A stretch of 64,000 nucleotides of DNA from an uncultured Albidovulum sp. (GCA_913064775.1 CAJYAD010000021.1:1-64000), one strand, 5' to 3'; shown: positions 8,377 through 19,451, counted from the first letter of the stretch. Numbers and translations are program-made. Notes: a model not told the origin generated them from the sequence alone.

Positions 8377-8407
8377 GCGCCCCCAGGGCGCCTGGGATGC
8401 GGCCAGC

Positions 8408-10531
<2,124 letters not shown>

Positions 10532-10559
10532 GCCGGCGCGCGAGAAGGAAGTTGGCCGG

Positions 10560-11231
10560 GTGGTATTCAAGCGACGGACCAAGCAGACCTTCGGCAAGCG
10601 CCTGATCGCCTCGGTCTATCCGCGCGGCGGCTACCTGCGGGCGATCTGGTATGTGATGCACCGCCTGCGCCGCCTGCCCGACCAGCCGCATCGCATCGCC
10701 CGGGGGATCGCGGCGGGGGTGCTCGTCTCGTTTTCGCCGTTCTTCGGCTTCCATTTCGTCATCGCCGTCGGCCTGGCTTGGCTGATCGGCGGCAACATGG
10801 TGGCGGCGCTGCTGGCCACCTTCGTGGGCAACCCCATCACCTTCCCCTTCATCATGACCCTGTCGGTCGAACTGGGCAGCCACATGCTGGGCGAACGCGG
10901 CGGCATCCCGCTGCGGCAGATCGTCGATTCCTTCGCCCGCGCCTCGGTCGAGCTGTGGGACAACTTCACCGCCCTGTTCCTGGACCACAGCGCCCATTGG
11001 GGCAGCCTGATCCTGTTCTTCCATCACGTCTTCTGGCCCTATTTCATCGGCGGCCTCATTCCCGGCCTGATCTCGGCGCTGATCGGGTATTACCTGTCGC
11101 TGCCGCTGATCACCGCCTATCAAAAGCGCCGCAAGAAGAAGATCAAGGAACGGATCGAGAAGCTGCGCGAACACCGCGCCAGGGCAGCGGCAGAGGCCGC
11201 GAAGAAGGCCCAGACGCAGCCCTCGGAATAG
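10560..11231 (+). CDS. DUF2062 family membrane protein
   Basis: The 223-residue protein has an N-terminal basic stretch (VVFKRRTKQTFGKR), the conserved WPRGG-type motif YPRGGYLRAIWYVMHRLRRLPDQPHRIARG, then three or four hydrophobic segments (VLVSFSPFFGFHFVIAVGLAWLIGGNMVAALLATFVGNPITFPF) and a highly charged Lys/Arg/Ala C-terminal tail. This is the DUF2062 pattern; function is unknown. I place the start at GTG 10560, which follows GAGAAGGAAG with good spacing; the longer frame beginning at 10470 would overlap rsh. It probably belongs to the rpoZ-rsh transcript. Confidence 0.85.
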   Translation: MVFKRRTKQTFGKRLIASVYPRGGYLRAIWYVMHRLRRLPDQPHRIARGIAAGVLVSFSPFFGFHFVIAVGLAWLIGGNMVAALLATFVGNPITFPFIMTLSVELGSHMLGERGGIPLRQIVDSFARASVELWDNFTALFLDHSAHWGSLILFFHHVFWPYFIGGLIPGLISALIGYYLSLPLITAYQKRRKKKIKERIEKLREHRARAAAEAAKKAQTQPSE

Positions 11232-11264
11232 GCCGGGCGCGCAGTCCCGCGATACGGTGCTCCC

Positions 11265-11293
11265 TTGACCTTCCCCGCCGCGCGGGGTGATCT
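11265..11293 (+). promoter_or_regulatory. Putative promoter for pdxJ-acpS
   Basis: TTGACC at 11265-11270, a 17-nt spacer and TGATCT at 11288-11293 lie 28 nt before the pdxJ ATG. The spacer contains a short GC palindrome (CCCCGCCGCGCGGGG) that may be the end of the preceding transcript. Proposed from hexamer match and spacing only. Confidence 0.35.
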
Positions 11294-11320
11294 GCGGCCA
11301 CGGACAAGGGGAATTGCAAG

Positions 11321-12109
11321 ATGAGCAGCATCACGGGAAATGACGCCGAGGGCACCGGCATTGCGGGCCGCCTCCGCCTTGGCGTCAACATCGACCACGT
11401 CGCCACCGTGCGCAACGCGCGGGGTTCGGCCTATCCCGATCCGCTGCGCGCGGCCCAGCTGGCCGAGGCCGCCGGCGCCGACGGCATCACAGCGCACCTG
11501 CGCGAGGACCGCCGCCATATCGCCGATGCCGACATCGCCGCGCTGCGCGAGCACCTGACCGTGCCGCTGAACTTCGAGATGGCCGCGACGCCCGAGATGC
11601 AAGCGATCGCCCTGCGCCACCTGCCCCATGCGGTCTGCATCGTCCCCGAAAAGCGCGAGGAGCGCACCACCGAGGGCGGGCTGGAGGTCGCGCGCGAGGA
11701 AAACCGCCTGGCGCATTTCATCGCACCGCTGCGCGACGCCGGCTGCCGGGTGTCGCTGTTCATCGCCGCCGACGCTGCCCAGGTGGAAAGCGCCGCCCGC
11801 ATCGGCGCCGCGGTGGTGGAACTGCACACCGGCGCCTATTGCGATCTGCATCACGAGGGCAAATTCGCCGAGCGTGACGCCGAATTCGCCCGCCTGCGCG
11901 ACATGGCCGCCCTGGCCGACAGCCTGGGGCTAGAGGCGCACGCGGGCCACGGCCTGACCTATGACACCGTCGGCCCGATCGCCGCCCTGCCGCAGGTGAG
12001 GGAGCTCAACATCGGCCATTTCCTGATCGGTGAGGCGATCTTCGTGGGCCTTGAGGCCGCGATTGCCAAGATGCGCGCCCACATGGACGCGGCGCGGGCG
12101 GGGGCATGA
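11321..12109 (+). CDS. pdxJ: Pyridoxine 5'-phosphate synthase PdxJ
   Basis: PdxJ condenses 3-amino-2-oxopropyl phosphate with deoxyxylulose 5-phosphate to give pyridoxine 5'-phosphate. The 262-residue TIM barrel has [18 protein letters not shown] at its start, [37 protein letters not shown] and the C-terminal [21 protein letters not shown]. Residues 1-15 are a variable extension. An AAGGGGAATT site precedes the ATG. acpS begins 10 nt after the stop, the frequent pdxJ-acpS pairing. Confidence 0.96.
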   Translation: MSSITGNDAEGTGIAGRLRLGVNIDHVATVRNARGSAYPDPLRAAQLAEAAGADGITAHLREDRRHIADADIAALREHLTVPLNFEMAATPEMQAIALRHLPHAVCIVPEKREERTTEGGLEVAREENRLAHFIAPLRDAGCRVSLFIAADAAQVESAARIGAAVVELHTGAYCDLHHEGKFAERDAEFARLRDMAALADSLGLEAHAGHGLTYDTVGPIAALPQVRELNIGHFLIGEAIFVGLEAAIAKMRAHMDAARAGA

Positions 12110-12119
12110 GGGGCCCAAG

Positions 12120-12536
12120 GTGATCCTCGGCATCGGCACCGATCTGGCCAATATCGAGCGCATCCAGGCCACGCTCGACCGGTTCGGCGACCGGTTCCGC
12201 AATCGCGTCTTCACCGAGACCGAGCAGCGCAAGGCCGAGCGCCGCGCCGACACCGCCGGCACCTATGCCAAACGCTGGGCCGCGAAGGAGGCGTGCTCAA
12301 AGGCGCTGGGCACCGGGCTGCGCATGGGGATCAGTTGGCGCGACATGGGTGTGTCGAACCTGCGCAGCGGCCAGCCCGTGATGCAGCTGACCGGCTGGGC
12401 CGCCGAGCGTCTGGCCGAAATGACGCCCGAGGGACATGAGGCGATCGTTCATGTCACCCTGACCGACGATCACCCCTGGGCCCAGGCCTTCGTGGTGATC
12501 GAGGCGCGGCCCCGCGTCACGCCCTCAGGAACTTGA
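12120..12536 (+). CDS. acpS: Holo-[acyl-carrier-protein] synthase AcpS
   Basis: AcpS transfers 4'-phosphopantetheine from CoA to apo-ACP in fatty acid synthesis. The 138-residue protein has the Mg-binding motifs [12 protein letters not shown] at the N-terminus and [18 protein letters not shown] in the middle, both family signatures. The start is GTG at 12120 (VILGIGTDL), 10 nt past pdxJ; longer in-frame extensions would run into pdxJ. The following lepB lies 79 nt on, with a separate possible TTGACA element at 12549 in the gap. Confidence 0.95.
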   Translation: MILGIGTDLANIERIQATLDRFGDRFRNRVFTETEQRKAERRADTAGTYAKRWAAKEACSKALGTGLRMGISWRDMGVSNLRSGQPVMQLTGWAAERLAEMTPEGHEAIVHVTLTDDHPWAQAFVVIEARPRVTPSGT

Positions 12537-12615
12537 CCCCCGCGCAGCTTGACAGCATCGACCCAACCCGCGCATGTAGCGCCGAACCTGCGGCATGGGC
12601 AAAGGGCGGAACGGC

Positions 12616-13404
12616 ATGGCGAGCACGGCGAAGAAAAGCGATGGCTTCCTCGAGACGATCAAGACGATCGTCTATGCGCTGATCATCGCCGGCGTGTTCC
12701 GCACGCTGTTCTTTCAGCCCTTCTGGATCCCCTCGGGCAGCATGAAGGACACGTTGCTGATCGGCGATTTCCTGTTCGTCAACAAGATGGCCTATGGCTA
12801 TTCGCGCTATTCCTGTCCGTTCAACCTGTGCCCCTTCACCGGGCGGATCTTCTTCACCCCGCCCAAGCGCGGCGACGTGGTGGTGTTCCGCAACCCCGGC
12901 AACGGCGAGGATTTCATCAAGCGCCTGATCGGCCTGCCCGGCGACACCGTGCAGATGCAGAAGGGCCGGCTTTACATCAACGGCAAGGAAGTGCCGGAAA
13001 AGGCCGACGGGAATTTCGTTGAAACCTATGCCCCGCAGGGCCCGATGGGCAGCTACCCGCGCTGCGAAAATGCCCCCGTGGGCGAAGGCGCGGCCTGCAT
13101 CAAGACCCGCTACCGCGAAACCCTGCCGGATGGCGTGACCCATGACATCCTGAAGATCACCGATCGGGGCTATGCCAACAACACGCCGGTCTTCCATGTG
13201 CCGAAGGGCAAATATTTCTTCATGGGCGACAACCGCGACAATTCCGAAGACAGCCGCTTTGCCCAGGATGTCGGCGGCGTCGGCTTCGTGCCCGCGGTCA
13301 ACCTGATCGGCCGGGCCGACCGGATCGTCTTTTCCTCGGCCGGGCGGTCGCTGTTCTACTTCTGGACCTGGCGCGCCAACCGCTTCTTCAAGGCGATCCA
13401 TTGA
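12616..13404 (+). CDS. lepB: Signal peptidase I LepB
   Basis: LepB removes signal peptides from proteins crossing the inner membrane. The 262-residue protein has one N-terminal membrane segment ([19 protein letters not shown]), the catalytic Ser in [14 protein letters not shown] (about Ser42), the general-base Lys in [12 protein letters not shown] (about Lys102), and box [13 protein letters not shown]. The ATG at 12616 follows AAGGGCGGAA and is preferred to 12595. Its stop overlaps the rnc start (TTGA). The lepB-rnc-era order is conserved in proteobacteria. Confidence 0.96.
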   Translation: MASTAKKSDGFLETIKTIVYALIIAGVFRTLFFQPFWIPSGSMKDTLLIGDFLFVNKMAYGYSRYSCPFNLCPFTGRIFFTPPKRGDVVVFRNPGNGEDFIKRLIGLPGDTVQMQKGRLYINGKEVPEKADGNFVETYAPQGPMGSYPRCENAPVGEGAACIKTRYRETLPDGVTHDILKITDRGYANNTPVFHVPKGKYFFMGDNRDNSEDSRFAQDVGGVGFVPAVNLIGRADRIVFSSAGRSLFYFWTWRANRFFKAIH

Positions 13405-14093
13405 CACCGGCGGCGGACCTGACAGCCTTTGCCCATCGGATCGGGCATGACTTCGCCCGGCCCGAGCTGCTGGTCCGTGGGGTCACCCATTCCTCGATCT
13501 CCTCGGCCACCCGGCCCGACAACCAGCGCCTGGAATTCCTCGGCGACCGGGTGCTGGGGCTGGTCATCGCCGAAGCCCTGCTAAGCGCCGATCCCGCCGC
13601 CTCCGAGGGCCAGCTTGCGCCGCGCTTCAACGCGCTGGTGCGCAAGGAGACCTGCGCCGATGTCGCGCGCCAGGTCGATCTGGGCGCAGTGCTGAAACTC
13701 GGCCGATCCGAGATGCTGTCGGGCGGGCGCCGCAAGCAGGCGCTTCTTGGCGACGCGATGGAGGCGGTGATCGCCGCGGTCTATCTCGACGGTGGCATCG
13801 ACGCGGCGCGGGCAGTGATCCTGCGGCTTTGGGGCGACCGGATCGAGACGGTCGAGGAAGACGCCCGCGATTCCAAGACCAGCCTGCAAGAATGGGCCCA
13901 GGCCCGCGGCCTCGCCCCGCCGTCCTACGAGGAAGTCGCCCGCAAGGGTCCCGACCACGCGCCGGTCTTCACCATCCGCGCGCAGCTTGCCACCGGCGAA
14001 AGCGCCGAGGCCAGCGCCGGCGCCAAGCGTCAGGCCGAACAGGCCGCGGCCAAGGCGCTGCTGACGCGGGTTGAAACCGGCGGCGCGGACTAA
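13401..14093 (+). CDS. rnc: Ribonuclease III
   Basis: RNase III cleaves double-stranded RNA in rRNA and mRNA processing. The 230-residue protein has the catalytic signature [17 protein letters not shown] (Glu45, Asp49), the second acidic motif [18 protein letters not shown], and a C-terminal dsRNA-binding domain ([20 protein letters not shown]...[14 protein letters not shown]). The apparent start is a TTG overlapping the lepB stop, with no closer ATG or GTG before the first conserved residues; this suggests translational coupling and low initiation. Stop codon at 14091-14093. Confidence 0.94.
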   Translation: MTPAADLTAFAHRIGHDFARPELLVRGVTHSSISSATRPDNQRLEFLGDRVLGLVIAEALLSADPAASEGQLAPRFNALVRKETCADVARQVDLGAVLKLGRSEMLSGGRRKQALLGDAMEAVIAAVYLDGGIDAARAVILRLWGDRIETVEEDARDSKTSLQEWAQARGLAPPSYEEVARKGPDHAPVFTIRAQLATGESAEASAGAKRQAEQAAAKALLTRVETGGAD

Positions 14094-14179
14094 GTCACCG
14101 CCGCCGCGCCTGCCAGGGCTGGCGTTTACGCCGCATCTGGCCTATGTGCGCAGCAACCCATCCAGCGAGATCGACCCAC

Positions 14180-15088
14180 ATGACCACACGCGCGGGCTTC
14201 GTTGCCCTGATCGGAGAGCCGAACGCCGGCAAATCCACCCTGCTCAACCGCATGGTGGGGGCCAAGGTTTCGATCGTGACCCACAAGGTGCAGACCACCC
14301 GCGCCCGCATCCGCGGCGTCGCGATGGCGGGTGAGGCGCAGATCATCTTCGTCGACACGCCGGGCCTGTTCCGTCCGCGCCGCCGGCTTGATCGCGCCAT
14401 GGTCGCCGCCGCCTGGGGCGGTGCCGCCGATGCCGAGGTGATCGTGCTGCTGATCGAGGCCCATCGCGGCCTGACCGAGGGCGCCAAGGCAATCGTCGAG
14501 GGCCTGACGGAACGGGTGCCCAAGGGCACGCCGGTCGCCCTTGCGATCAACAAGATCGACAAGGTCAAAGCCGAGGGCCTTCTGGCCCTGACCCATGAGA
14601 TGAACGAGGCCTATCCCTTCGCCAAGACCTTCATGATCTCGGCCGAGCGCGGCTATGGCGTCGAGGATCTGCGCGACTGGCTGGCGGCCGAGATGCCCGA
14701 GGGCCCCTGGCTCTACCCCGAGGATCAGATCGCCGACCTGCCGATGCGGATGATCGCGGCCGAAATCACCCGCGAAAAGCTGACCCTCCGCCTGCATGAG
14801 GAACTACCCTATCAGCTAACCGTCGAGACCGAGAACTGGGAGGACCGCAAAGATGGCTCCACCCGGATCGACCAGCTGATCTATGTCGCGCGCGACGGCC
14901 ACAAGGGGATCATTCTCGGCAAGGGCGGCGAAACGATCAAGGGCATCAGCACCGCCGCACGGGCAGAGCTGAGCGAATTTCTGGGCCACACGGTGCATCT
15001 GTTCCTGCAGGTGAAGGTGCGCGAGAACTGGCTGGATGAGGCCGAGCGGTATTCTGAAATGGGTCTCGATTTCCGCGATGGGGACTAG
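14180..15088 (+). CDS. era: GTPase Era
   Basis: Era is an essential GTPase that binds 16S rRNA during 30S assembly. The 302-residue protein has G1 GEPNAGKST (residues 12-20), G3 FVDTPG, G4 NKIDK, and a C-terminal KH domain including GIILGKGGETIKGISTAAR, so the two-domain layout is complete. I start at ATG 14180 (MTTRAGFVALIG); an upstream ATG at 14144 gives an atypical extension. It lies 86 nt after rnc and just before the DUF1491 gene. Confidence 0.96.
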   Translation: MTTRAGFVALIGEPNAGKSTLLNRMVGAKVSIVTHKVQTTRARIRGVAMAGEAQIIFVDTPGLFRPRRRLDRAMVAAAWGGAADAEVIVLLIEAHRGLTEGAKAIVEGLTERVPKGTPVALAINKIDKVKAEGLLALTHEMNEAYPFAKTFMISAERGYGVEDLRDWLAAEMPEGPWLYPEDQIADLPMRMIAAEITREKLTLRLHEELPYQLTVETENWEDRKDGSTRIDQLIYVARDGHKGIILGKGGETIKGISTAARAELSEFLGHTVHLFLQVKVRENWLDEAERYSEMGLDFRDGD

Positions 15089-15089
15089 G

Positions 15090-15422
15090 ATGGCGCGGCT
15101 TACCGCCGATTTCTGGGTGCGGGCCTATCTGCGGCGCCTGCAACTGGCCGATATTCCGGCCTTCGTCACCGCCCATGGCGACGACACGGCCGGGGCGGTG
15201 CTGGTAAAACTGTCCACACTCGACGGCCGGGCGCAGGCGTTCCAGCGCAGTTTCGACCTGATGAGCGGCACCCGCGCCTGGGTGGTGCTGACCGAGGGGG
15301 AAGAGCCCGCGGTGGATGCGGCGATTGCCCGCCAGAAAAGCTTCGACCCCGACCTTTGGGTGATCGAGGTGGAAAGCCGCGATGGACGCCACCTTCTGGA
15401 CGAGGACGGGCTGAGCGGCTGA
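15090..15422 (+). CDS. DUF1491 family protein
   Basis: The 110-residue protein (MARLTADFWVRAYLRRLQLADIPAFVTAHGDDTAGAVLVKLST...) matches DUF1491, a short family found mainly in Rhodobacterales and related alphaproteobacteria, of unknown function. The conserved features visible are the WV.AYL.RL..A..PA...HGD..AGAV.VK core and the LWVIEVESRDGRHLLDE end. It begins 1 nt after the era stop and is probably co-transcribed. An earlier in-frame ATG inside era (15036) is ignored. Confidence 0.85.
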   Translation: MARLTADFWVRAYLRRLQLADIPAFVTAHGDDTAGAVLVKLSTLDGRAQAFQRSFDLMSGTRAWVVLTEGEEPAVDAAIARQKSFDPDLWVIEVESRDGRHLLDEDGLSG

Positions 15423-15440
15423 GCGCAGCCGCCGAGCGCC

Positions 15441-16259
15441 CTAGCCCAGCAGTGACAGCCCCCCGCCAGTCGCGCCCTGCAGCAGTTGCAGCGCGACGGA
15501 CTGGCCGCTGACCGTGCCGCCACCGCCGGCAAGCTCGGCCCGGACGAGGAACAGACGCACCAGCTTTTCCATCTGCGCCGGATCGCTGAATTGCGACACG
15601 CCGGGCGTGCCGAAAAGCGCCGCGGTCTTGTCCTGCAGGGTTTCCAGCTGCCGGTCGATATCAAGCGTGGCAAAGCTGGACGGCAGGCCCAGCGCGCCTT
15701 CGAACACCGTGCGCAGCGGCGGCGTGCCCATGATCGTGAACCACTTGGTCGTCTCGCTGGTGGTCTTCGCGGCGACGTCGCCCAGATCCCGCTGCAGTGC
15801 CAGGGCAAGCCGCATGTTGCCGTCCCGGTCGCCGACAGCGGCCTCGAACTGGCGGCTGTCATAGGCGGTCAGGATCTTGTCGGCGAAATCGCTTTGCCCC
15901 ACCCGGGGCGGCTGCAGATCATAGCCGAAGGCTTTGGCCAACGCGGCATAGCGCTTGTCGGAAAGCCGGTTTGACAGCGCGTCGGCTTGCAATGTTCCGT
16001 CGCCCAGAACCTTGCGGATGAAGGCCTTGTTTGGCAGGTCGTCGTCCAATCCGAAGGCGCCCAACGCCACCTTCATCAGCCGGTGATCGGCGACCAGTGC
16101 CTCGGCGGTCGTCGCTTTGGCGATATTGGCGCGGAAATATTCCGCGTCGCGCAGATTGGCGGGCGCCTTGGCGAAGGCGGCCTGCTGGGTTTCCAGCGTG
16201 CGGCCCAAAAACTTCCAGCCGGCATAGCCGCCGACCGGCAGGACCGGTTGAAAGCTCAT
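15441..16259 (-). CDS. DUF1217 family flagellar protein
   Basis: The 272-residue protein begins MSFQPVLPVGGYAGWKFLGRTLETQQAAFAKAPANLRDAEYFRANI, typical of DUF1217, which is found in alphaproteobacterial flagellar clusters. It is largely helical, with repeats of the pattern 'D..Y...A.AFG.D' (VALGAFGLDDDLPNKAFIRKVL, KRYAALAKAFGYD). Its biochemical role is not established. Its stop-proximal gene order places it after flbT, whose stop overlaps its start by four bases, so it belongs to the flaF-flbT operon. Confidence 0.8.
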   Translation of the reverse strand: MSFQPVLPVGGYAGWKFLGRTLETQQAAFAKAPANLRDAEYFRANIAKATTAEALVADHRLMKVALGAFGLDDDLPNKAFIRKVLGDGTLQADALSNRLSDKRYAALAKAFGYDLQPPRVGQSDFADKILTAYDSRQFEAAVGDRDGNMRLALALQRDLGDVAAKTTSETTKWFTIMGTPPLRTVFEGALGLPSSFATLDIDRQLETLQDKTAALFGTPGVSQFSDPAQMEKLVRLFLVRAELAGGGGTVSGQSVALQLLQGATGGGLSLLG

Positions 16260-16660
16260 TGAGGGCAGGCGGCGAGAAGCCGCTCTTCGCGCGGCAAAAG
16301 GCTGCGCAGCGCCTTCAGCGCCTGGTAATGCTGATCTTCCAGCACCGCCGCCGTCGCCAGGTTCAGCTGGGCGCGGCTATCGTGATCGGTCAGCACCTGG
16401 CTGAGCTGCTCGATCCCGCGCAGAAGCTGCATGCGTGCCTCTTCCGCGTCGGCATCGCCCGACAGCACCAGTTGGGCGATGTAGCACACGCGGCGCACCG
16501 GCGTGTTCACCTCGCCCGGATGGATCGCGTCGCGCAGCCGCAGGATATGGGCGTTCGGCGTCATGATCGCCAGACGCGACCGGCGGTCGCCGTTTTCGAT
16601 CACCGCGCCATTGATCAGCACCCGCTCCTTGGGGCCGAGCTTGAGGACCAGACCACTCAT
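16256..16660 (-). CDS. flbT: Flagellin synthesis regulator FlbT
   Basis: FlbT is a post-transcriptional regulator. In Caulobacter it binds the flagellin mRNA leader and promotes its decay until hook assembly is complete. The 134-residue protein shows the family pattern LVLKLGPKERVLINGAVIENGDRRSRLAIMTPNAHILRLRDAIHPGEVNTPVRRVCYIAQLVLSGD. Both ends overlap neighbours by four bases (flaF upstream, DUF1217 downstream). It lies directly downstream of the flagellin and flaF genes, as in related genomes. Confidence 0.93.
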   Translation of the reverse strand: MSGLVLKLGPKERVLINGAVIENGDRRSRLAIMTPNAHILRLRDAIHPGEVNTPVRRVCYIAQLVLSGDADAEEARMQLLRGIEQLSQVLTDHDSRAQLNLATAAVLEDQHYQALKALRSLLPREERLLAACPQ

Positions 16661-17040
16661 GCCCCCGCCCCCGCGTCCGAACGCAGGCCGCGCATCATCG
16701 CAGTGTTGATCTCGATCAGCACATCCGCGGTGGCCTCATCCGCCAGAACCTTGCGGCTGTGGGTCTGGGTGAATTCGTGAAGGTAGAAAATCCGCGCGCG
16801 CAGCGGGGCCGGCAGTTGATTGTCCGGGTCGGCCACGTCGCTGGCCAGCACCGTCCACAGGCGACGGTTTTCGTACAGCGCCTTGATCAGCGCGCCCCTT
16901 CCCTTGCGCCCGCCAATTTCCGCGGCGGCCTTCAGGCGGTGGGTAATACGCGCGAAAACGTCGTATTCAAGGCCCCGACCGGTGCGCGTGGGCGCGTCGG
17001 GGGCGGCGTAGGCCGTCTGGGCCAGGTTCATTGCGGTCAC
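16657..17040 (-). CDS. flaF: Flagellin biosynthesis protein FlaF
   Basis: FlaF works with FlbT in alphaproteobacteria; in Caulobacter it is required for flagellin translation or secretion and opposes FlbT. The 127-residue product contains ARITHRLKAAAEIGGRKGRGALIKALYENRRLWTVLASDVADPDNQLPAPLRARIFYLHEFTQTHSRKVL, the family core. I use the GTG at 17040, six bases after GGAAGGAG; an ATG three codons later is too far from that site. It is separated from flagellin by a terminator-like hairpin and starts the flaF-flbT-DUF1217 operon. Confidence 0.92.
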   Translation of the reverse strand: MTAMNLAQTAYAAPDAPTRTGRGLEYDVFARITHRLKAAAEIGGRKGRGALIKALYENRRLWTVLASDVADPDNQLPAPLRARIFYLHEFTQTHSRKVLADEATADVLIEINTAMMRGLRSDAGAGA

Positions 17041-17111
17041 GTCGGACTCCTTCCGATCGAACGGGGATCAGGCGCTTGGCGCCTTGCCGTATGGCGGGGC
17101 GGGGTGTGGTC

Positions 17112-17137
17112 GGGGCGCCGTCCGGAAACGGCGCCCC
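17112..17137 (-). terminator. Hairpin after the flagellin gene
   Basis: A perfect 10-bp GC stem (GGGGCGCCGT / ACGGCGCCCC) with a 6-nt loop sits 11 nt downstream of the flagellin stop on the minus strand. No T-run follows, so it may act as a partial terminator or protect the 3' end of the abundant flagellin message. Confidence 0.6.
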
Positions 17138-17148
17138 GCCTGCCGTCC

Positions 17149-18669
17149 TTAGCGGAACAGCGACAGGATGCTCTGCGGCGCCTGGTTGGCGATCGAGAGC
17201 GACTGAACCCCAAGCTGCTGCTGCACCTGCAGCGCCTGCAGCCGGGCCGAAGCCTCTTCCATATCGGCATCGACCAGAGAGCCAATCCCGGCCTTCATCG
17301 AATCCGAAAGATTGGTGATGAAGTTGCTCTGGGTTTCGATCCGGCCCTGGGCCGAGCCGAATTCGGCCGCCGCGTCGATCGAGGATCCGATCATCGTCTC
17401 GATGTTCGCCAGCGCCGCGGAGGCCCCGGCATCGGAGGTCACGTTGATCGAGTCGAGCCCGAACAGACCGCCCGAAGCTTCGCCACCGGCGTTGCCGACA
17501 ACCGAGAACGCAACCGAGGAGCCGTCGTTGTCGACCTTCAGCTGCCATTGCGAGTTGGTCGAATCATAGGCCGCCTGGGTGGTAACCCCGGTCACACCGG
17601 CCGAATCGATCGCCGTCTTCAGGCCCTTGGCGACATCTTCCATCGTCTCGCCCTTGCCGGCGATATAGCTGTAGGAAGCCGCCCCGATCGTCACCTTGTA
17701 GCCGTCACCGGCCTGTACCGCCGCCGCGCTGGAGAAGGCCACGTTCTCGGCCCGCTCGGCGATGTCGCCGGTGGTCAGCGAAAGGCTGCCGGTGCCGTTC
17801 AGATCGGTGATCACCGAGCCGGCGGCGTTGCCGACCAGGTTCGACACCGTCACATCGGCGGTTTCGAAGGCACGGGTCGAGGTCACCGTCAGCCCGGCAC
17901 CGCTGGCGCTGGCAGTGATCCCGTCAAGCCCCAGCGCGTTGATCGCGCCGGCGAAGAAGGCGGCCGCGCTGGTTTCGGTCTCACTCGCCGCACCAGTGTA
18001 GGTCAGGTCGACACCGGCGACCGAAATCGTCGCTGCCGCCGCGCTGTAGTCGGCGCCGGAACCGTTGAAGGTGACGACCGCGGTATTTCCGGTATTGGCA
18101 ACCGCCGCCGCCGACGCGGTCGCGTTGGCGTTCAGCGACGTACCCGAACCGTAGACACCGGCCGTGGTCGACATGTCCTGCCGCTGGATCGTGATGTGAC
18201 CCGCGCTGACCAGACCGTTCGACTGACGGTCGAGCGACGACAGGATCGACACATCGTCGGTTCCATCGAGCAGGTTGAGCCCGTTGAACTGCGCGGCGCC
18301 GACGACCGAGTTGATCTGGTCGCGCAGCGCACCGATGTCAGCCTGGATCTTGCCGCGATCGACGTTCGATTCCTGCGCGGCGACGATCTTGCCTTTGATA
18401 TCGGTCAGCAGGTCGGTGATCGTCTCCGAGGCCTGGCGGGCGACGGTGGTGGTCGAATCCCCCAGCGCCAGGCTGTCCGAGATCCCCTTGAAACCCTTCA
18501 CGTCGGATTCCATGACCTTCGAGATGGCCCAGACCGCGGCATTGTCTTTGGCCGAGCCCACGCTCTTGCCGGTCGAGATTTCCGACTGGGTCTTGGCCAG
18601 GTTCTGGTTGATACCCTTCAAGGTCTGCAGCGCGACCATGGCGCTGTTGTTCGTCAGAATGGACGACAT
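17149..18669 (-). CDS. fliC: Flagellin
   Basis: This encodes the filament subunit, exported by the flagellar type III system. The 506-residue protein has the conserved N-terminal D0/D1 region (MSSILTNNSAMVALQTLKGINQNLAKTQSEISTGKSVGSAKDNAAVW) and C-terminal region ending NFITNLSDSMKAGIGSLVDADMEEASARLQALQVQQQLGVQSLSIANQAPQSILSLFR. The Ala/Thr/Gly-rich variable centre lies about residues 140-400. The ATG at 18667-18669 follows GAGTGAGGAAAG. A sigma-28-like promoter lies about 165 nt upstream, leaving a long leader, and flaF-flbT follow downstream. Confidence 0.95.
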   Translation of the reverse strand: MSSILTNNSAMVALQTLKGINQNLAKTQSEISTGKSVGSAKDNAAVWAISKVMESDVKGFKGISDSLALGDSTTTVARQASETITDLLTDIKGKIVAAQESNVDRGKIQADIGALRDQINSVVGAAQFNGLNLLDGTDDVSILSSLDRQSNGLVSAGHITIQRQDMSTTAGVYGSGTSLNANATASAAAVANTGNTAVVTFNGSGADYSAAAATISVAGVDLTYTGAASETETSAAAFFAGAINALGLDGITASASGAGLTVTSTRAFETADVTVSNLVGNAAGSVITDLNGTGSLSLTTGDIAERAENVAFSSAAAVQAGDGYKVTIGAASYSYIAGKGETMEDVAKGLKTAIDSAGVTGVTTQAAYDSTNSQWQLKVDNDGSSVAFSVVGNAGGEASGGLFGLDSINVTSDAGASAALANIETMIGSSIDAAAEFGSAQGRIETQSNFITNLSDSMKAGIGSLVDADMEEASARLQALQVQQQLGVQSLSIANQAPQSILSLFR

Positions 18670-19103
18670 TGTGTCTTTCCTCACTCTAGGCCGGCGCTTT
18701 GCGCACGGCATTGGAACCGCCCCACCGGGCGGCGTTTGGGGTGTTCTGACCAATGCGGCGTGGGCTTGACCCGGGCCGCGCCACCCCATCCGGGATGCCT
18801 CGCCATAAGACCGCACCATCCCTAAGGGAGTGCTAATCGGCGATCACCTAATGCACTAAATTTTTTGGAAAATTCGCGATCTGAGCGGTCGTCGGTTGCG
18901 TAGGAGGACTGGAGGGGGGGTAGTGGGTCAGTTTGAAATCAGAAAGTTCGCGCGCGCGTGAGGCGGGGTTTGCGCCCGAAACCACAGCCCGGAACGACAT
19001 GATTCGGACAGGTGCTGGTCGCAGGATGAGCGCAGAGCCCCACGACGTGGGTGCCAGCGCGTATGAGCCTGAGAACACGGGCGGAAATGACTGGCCCGGT
19101 GGG
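18670..19103. other. 434-bp non-coding region between flagellin and the FlgN-like gene
   Basis: No convincing gene is seen here on either strand. It holds the predicted flagellin leader (with a GC hairpin at 18717-18732, CCGCCC / GGGCGG, 4-nt loop) and the sigma-28-like promoter at 18834-18860. Both sides of the region are transcribed leftward, so the stretch from about 18880 to 19103 is the 3' flank of the FlgN-like gene. Frames crossing it show no family resemblance. Confidence 0.6.
18834..18860 (-). promoter_or_regulatory. Sigma-28-type flagellin promoter
   Basis: On the minus strand TTTA (18857-18860), exactly 15 nt, then GCCGATTA (18834-18841). The class consensus is TAAA-N15-GCCGATAA; the -10 matches 7 of 8 and the spacing is exact. 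Transcription would begin near 18826, about 157 nt before the flagellin ATG. No fliA gene lies in the window. Confidence 0.65.
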
Positions 19104-19451
19104 TCAAGCCCTGCGATCGGCCTGCCCGGGGCCAGCTGGGTGCAGGTTCTTGCGGCCCTGGCTGTCATAGGTGGCCGTGCCCTGGGCCGCGCGGGTCAGT
19201 TCGCCGATGCGCAGGCGCGCGGCGCGCACGCCACCGATGGCGGCGCGCAGGCTGACCGCGTTGCGCCGCGCCTTGTCGGCCAACGACGTCAACTCAGGCC
19301 CATCTGCGGGCGCGAGGGCCTCTACCTGTGCCGCCAGTTCGGCCTTGGCCTCTGTCATCGCCGCCAGCGCGGCGAAATCGGCGCGGCGCAGCGCCCCGGC
19401 CTCCTCATCCAACAATGCGCCAAGTCGCGCGATCGGATCATGCCCCGCCAT
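19104..19451 (-). CDS. FlgN-like flagellar export chaperone
   Basis: The 115-residue protein is almost entirely helical (LGALLDEEAGALRRADFAALAAMTEAKAELAAQVEAL...DKARRNAVSLRAAIGGVRAARLRIGELTRAAQGTATYDSQGR), matching the weakly conserved FlgN family, chaperones for hook-filament junction proteins. The evidence is the helical pattern, the R....YD..G end, and the position beside FlgJ-like and FliK genes; sequence identity in this family is low. The start overlaps the upstream FlgJ-like gene by 14 nt. Confidence 0.65.
   Translation of the reverse strand: MAGHDPIARLGALLDEEAGALRRADFAALAAMTEAKAELAAQVEALAPADGPELTSLADKARRNAVSLRAAIGGVRAARLRIGELTRAAQGTATYDSQGRKNLHPAGPGQADRRA

Noticed and set aside
16759-18825. 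A 688-codon plus-strand frame opposite flagellin and flaF
   Set aside because: No domain resemblance; it mirrors the flagellin codons, whose minus-strand product is unmistakable.
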